From the NCBI GenBank assembly GCA_003516705.1, contig DPCJ01000033.1, forward strand, positions 3,697 through 20,118: 16,422 nt of DNA, written 5' to 3'. Numbering within the stretch: position 1 is the first letter of the stretch; each line of letters opens with the position of its first letter. Both the position numbers and the translations under genes were made by a program. Below, piece by piece: positions 14,272-16,422 of this stretch. This DNA is from Prolixibacteraceae bacterium (GTDB taxonomy: Bacteria > Bacteroidota > Bacteroidia > Bacteroidales > Prolixibacteraceae). The notes beneath the pieces are model-generated. The model made no database searches. It saw only the letters and a list, made by a program, of their open reading frames with translations, and was not told where the DNA came from.

Positions 14272-14805
14272 TCACTCCCGGTTTTTCCGCAGAATAACCT
14301 TCGCTTCCGAAAGAAATGAAACACCCTGCTGCCCGTACGTGCTAATCATTACCGATTGAATCAGCATCTGGTTGGAGTATTTGGGTGCAGCCCAATCGAT
14401 GATAAAATTAGCGCCGGCGCCACCGGCTTTTTCGCCTTCTTCAACCACCAGTTCAACCGATTCAAGTGGCGAAAGTAACAATGTGGAATCGATATAAGCA
14501 TGTAGCATTTTGCCGTACGAATCATAATATCGGGCCGAAAGTATATAAGCCGAATCAGTAAGCGAAGTGTTGCGCAAACTCACAGTGGCTGTAATCGGAA
14601 AACGTTTTGTTCCATCGCCGAAATAAATATCAGAATACACCGGCAGATAGTCGGTTTCGAAATAATGCATCTGTGTAGTGTCGATTTCAACAAAATGATA
14701 TTTGTGACTCGGATGAGTCTCTTTCTGTTTTTTCTCCTGTTTGTTAAAACTATTCCCGCAACCCGTAAAAATTAAGAGCGCAACAATAAACACAAAGTTT
14801 TTCAT
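14272..14805 (-). CDS. DUF3124 lipoprotein
   Basis: 177 residues. The first 16 residues end in a lipobox (LIFTGC, C16), so it is a predicted lipoprotein, anchored in the inner or outer membrane. Residues 17-35 are a lysine-rich linker. The domain that follows matches DUF3124: DYLPVYSDIYFGDG, ITATVSLRNTS, YYDSYGKMLHAY, LSPLESVELVVEE, GGAGANFIIDW, and STYGQQGVSFLSEAKVI. The family is of unknown function, usually secreted or lipid-anchored. It lies on the opposite strand between the two copies of the unknown small-protein family, and nothing links it functionally to them beyond position. Confidence 0.85.
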   Translation of the reverse strand: MKNFVFIVALLIFTGCGNSFNKQEKKQKETHPSHKYHFVEIDTTQMHYFETDYLPVYSDIYFGDGTKRFPITATVSLRNTSLTDSAYILSARYYDSYGKMLHAYIDSTLLLSPLESVELVVEEGEKAGGAGANFIIDWAAPKYSNQMLIQSVMISTYGQQGVSFLSEAKVILRKNRE

Positions 14806-14999
14806 GTTTTTTTTCTAAAAATACAAAATTCATTCAGATAATATTGAAGTTTCGCTGATTTGTGATAAGTACAACACAACAGACAAATCCATTGTCATTA
14901 ACAGATGATTTAATCAGAATTAACTAATCTTTAATTGTTTAAATGCTAATATTCAACCATTTCGACATAACTTGCAATTGAAAATAAACGTTGAAAGCC

Positions 15000-15416
15000 A
15001 TGAAATTGAAATCAAAATTAATTTATCGGTCAGAAAACACCTGTTTTCAGACACCACTACCAGTTTTCTTCTTTGGCATGCCCGATGGAAAAATGCTCGT
15101 TATTTTTTCCCGTTTCAAAACAGAAAATCCATTGAATACCTTGCAAGAATGGATTGTTGCCCAACATCTCGATTATTGCTTTGATTTTGTAACTGACACA
15201 ATTATGACCACGGGAATTCAGAAAGTTGAGATTGGAGAATTTATGGATCTTGCGGATAATCTTGCGCAAAGAATCAGACCCCTTAATTGGTTCGGTAACT
15301 TTTACACTAACAATGAAGCTCTGCAATACTTTAAAACGAATAAAGATTTTATGCTCGGTAAGGTAAAATCCATCGAACCGGAGGTTGACAAAACTTTTTC
15401 ATTAGTCCAAATCTGA
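15000..15416 (+). CDS. Small protein of unknown family, paralogue B
   Basis: 138 residues from ATG 15000; an in-frame TTG nine bases upstream is possible but less likely. It is not recognised as a known family. It is clearly related to the gene at 13844-14233: LIYRSENTCFQTPLPVFF, FGMPDGK and SRF correspond column by column to the same block there, including the single cysteine (C15 here, C17 there). A later CFDFVTDTI segment also corresponds to the YDFETGQI region. There is no signal peptide or membrane helix. The C-terminal half (LAQRIRPLNWFGNFYTNNEA onward) has drifted further and is a little longer. It stands alone, with its own upstream region of about 190 bases shared with the divergent DUF3124 gene, and a long empty stretch follows. 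Confidence 0.75.
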   Translation: MKLKSKLIYRSENTCFQTPLPVFFFGMPDGKMLVIFSRFKTENPLNTLQEWIVAQHLDYCFDFVTDTIMTTGIQKVEIGEFMDLADNLAQRIRPLNWFGNFYTNNEALQYFKTNKDFMLGKVKSIEPEVDKTFSLVQI

Positions 15417-15828
15417 ACCAGTCTTTATTTCTTAAACCTGTTATCTTTTATAGTGGACTTTGTTCTCTGTTACTGATTCGAAAATCATCTGGTTCCCAAA
15501 ACTGCACAGGAAAAGTTAAGTCATTTATATACTTTCTTCTAATTTCTTTTGATTTCTATGCCCCATGTTATGTATGATTTTCAGCTTTTGAAGAGACTGG
15601 GCCACCTATATCCTGAAATAATTATCATAGCCCTGCACTTCGTTTTTTGTTATGAAACAACATTAAAAAGCGCCACTTTACCGAATTGTAACAAAAATGA
15701 AATACCACTAAGTTCCTAAAATGAAACCAATTACGTGCTACAGCTAATAAAAATTAATCGTTTTGTAATTTTTTAGTAATCAGACTGTAATGCCTGTATC
15801 TCATTTTTGCAATATAAAATTATTCGTA
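15417..15828. other. 412-base intergenic region without a recognised gene
   Basis: Stop codons interrupt all frames at short intervals. There is no strong hairpin with a T-run, no RNA gene and no transposon end that I can recognise. On the minus strand, 15451-15555 is free of stops for 35 codons and reads like protein (it includes FPVQFWEPDDF), with a similar-looking stretch in another frame just upstream, so a decayed gene is possible. The last 100 bases are AT-rich and should hold the porin promoter, but no TAnnTTTG element stands out. Confidence 0.5.
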
Positions 15829-16422
15829 ATGAAACATTTGAAAAAACCATTATCACTTCTTTTGCTGGCAATCATGGCGGCAATTGCCTCCTGGGGACAA
15901 GAAACTACAGAGACATTTAAGCCCGGAGGAAAACCTACGGCGTTGATTTTTACAAATTTTAATACCGCATTCTCAAATGGCGAAACCACACCATCGTTTG
16001 AAATTACCCGGGCTTATCTTGGGTACGAATACAATTTCAGTAAAACATGGAGCGGGCGTATCACATTTGATGTGGGCGATCCTAAAGTTGGCAATCTGCA
16101 ATACACTGCATTTTTGAAACTGGCTTACATGCAATATAAAAATGAAAACTTTAAGGCACACTTTGGAATGATTCCAACCACACAGTTTAAATATTCAGAG
16201 GACATCTGGGGTTTGCGCTACATAGAAAAAGTATTTATGGATGCTTATTCATTTTACTCAAGTGCCGACCTCGGAGCATCAGTTGAATATGCCGTGACAA
16301 AAAAAATCAGTGCCGACCTGGCTGTTTTTAACGGAGAGGGTTATAAATCCTTTCAGCGCGATGAATTTCTGAGACCAGCAGTTGGTTTAACAATTAAAGA
16401 CCTTGGAAATTTTACTGCAAGG
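15829..16422 (+). CDS. Outer-membrane porin, N-terminal part (cut by window edge)
   Basis: The frame opens with ATG at 15829 and remains open for 198 codons to the last base. Residues 1-23 form a signal peptide (KHLKK, hydrophobic LLLLAIMAAIA, then SWG|QE). The mature part shows alternating beta-strand segments with many aromatic residues: ALIFTNFNTAF, FEITRAYLGYEYNF, WSGRITFDVGD, AFLKLAYMQYK, FKAHFGMIPTTQF, and ADLGASVEYAVTKKISADLAVFNGEGY. The pattern of ITRAYLGYEYNFS, FGMIPTTQF and VFNGEGY resembles the Bacteroidota porins annotated as phosphate-selective or carbohydrate porins (OprO/OprP-like). The transported solute cannot be inferred, since the C-terminal half is missing. It probably has its own promoter in the preceding long intergenic region. 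Confidence 0.82.
   Translation, partial: MKHLKKPLSLLLLAIMAAIASWGQETTETFKPGGKPTALIFTNFNTAFSNGETTPSFEITRAYLGYEYNFSKTWSGRITFDVGDPKVGNLQYTAFLKLAYMQYKNENFKAHFGMIPTTQFKYSEDIWGLRYIEKVFMDAYSFYSSADLGASVEYAVTKKISADLAVFNGEGYKSFQRDEFLRPAVGLTIKDLGNFTAR

Noticed and set aside
15660..15828. Pho-box-like TGTAAC/TGTAAT elements before the porin
   Set aside because: The matches to a Pho box are partial and unevenly spaced, and the porin's solute is not established, so a phosphate-control claim is not supported.

Overview
The window comes from a member of the Bacteroidota, most likely an anaerobic or marine Bacteroidia lineage such as Marinilabiliales/Prolixibacteraceae (the lineage is an inference). The pointers are a GldK protein of the type IX secretion/gliding machinery, AT-rich intergenic regions without Shine-Dalgarno signals, a match to the Bacteroidota -7 promoter element TAnnTTTG, DUF2147 and DUF3124 secreted proteins, and a NagB homologue fused to a PIG-L-like domain.

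Layout, left to right. (1) 1-795 is the 3' end of gldK. It is closed by a bidirectional terminator at 816-837 instead of running into gldL. (2) 857-2294, minus strand: a flavin-dependent ferredoxin/flavodoxin-NADP+ reductase-type enzyme followed by a secreted LolA-like protein. (3) 2432-6896, plus strand: an amino-sugar locus with a ROK regulator, a 772-residue fusion of a diverged NagB domain with a PIG-L deacetylase-like domain, and a stand-alone nagB. No NagA-type deacetylase is present, so the fusion could supply deacetylation. Short-period repeats lie both before and after nagB, an 8-bp register upstream and a 7-bp inverted array downstream. (4) 6962-9349, minus strand: a membrane-anchored penicillin acylase family hydrolase. 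(5) 9449-11284, plus strand: a DUF2147 protein with a strong terminator, then a PerR-like regulator behind a clear inverted-repeat operator, and a Prx6-type peroxiredoxin, forming a small peroxide-response unit. (6) 11344-11820, minus strand: a DUF2062 membrane protein. (7) 12012-14233, plus strand: an LpxH-like metallophosphoesterase, a MurG-like glycosyltransferase and a small unknown protein, tightly spaced. (8) 14272-14805, minus strand: a DUF3124 lipoprotein. (9) 15000-15416: a second copy of the small unknown family. (10) A 412-bp region without a gene, then the 5' part of an outer-membrane porin running off the window at 16422.

Most genes look like ordinary core functions. The parts that deserve a second look are the NagB-PIG-L fusion and its operon, the missing catalytic glutamate in both NagB homologues, the gldK gene cut off from gldLMN, the paralogous pair of small unknown proteins, and the structured repeats around nagB. 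No tRNA, rRNA, CRISPR array, insertion sequence or attachment site was recognised.
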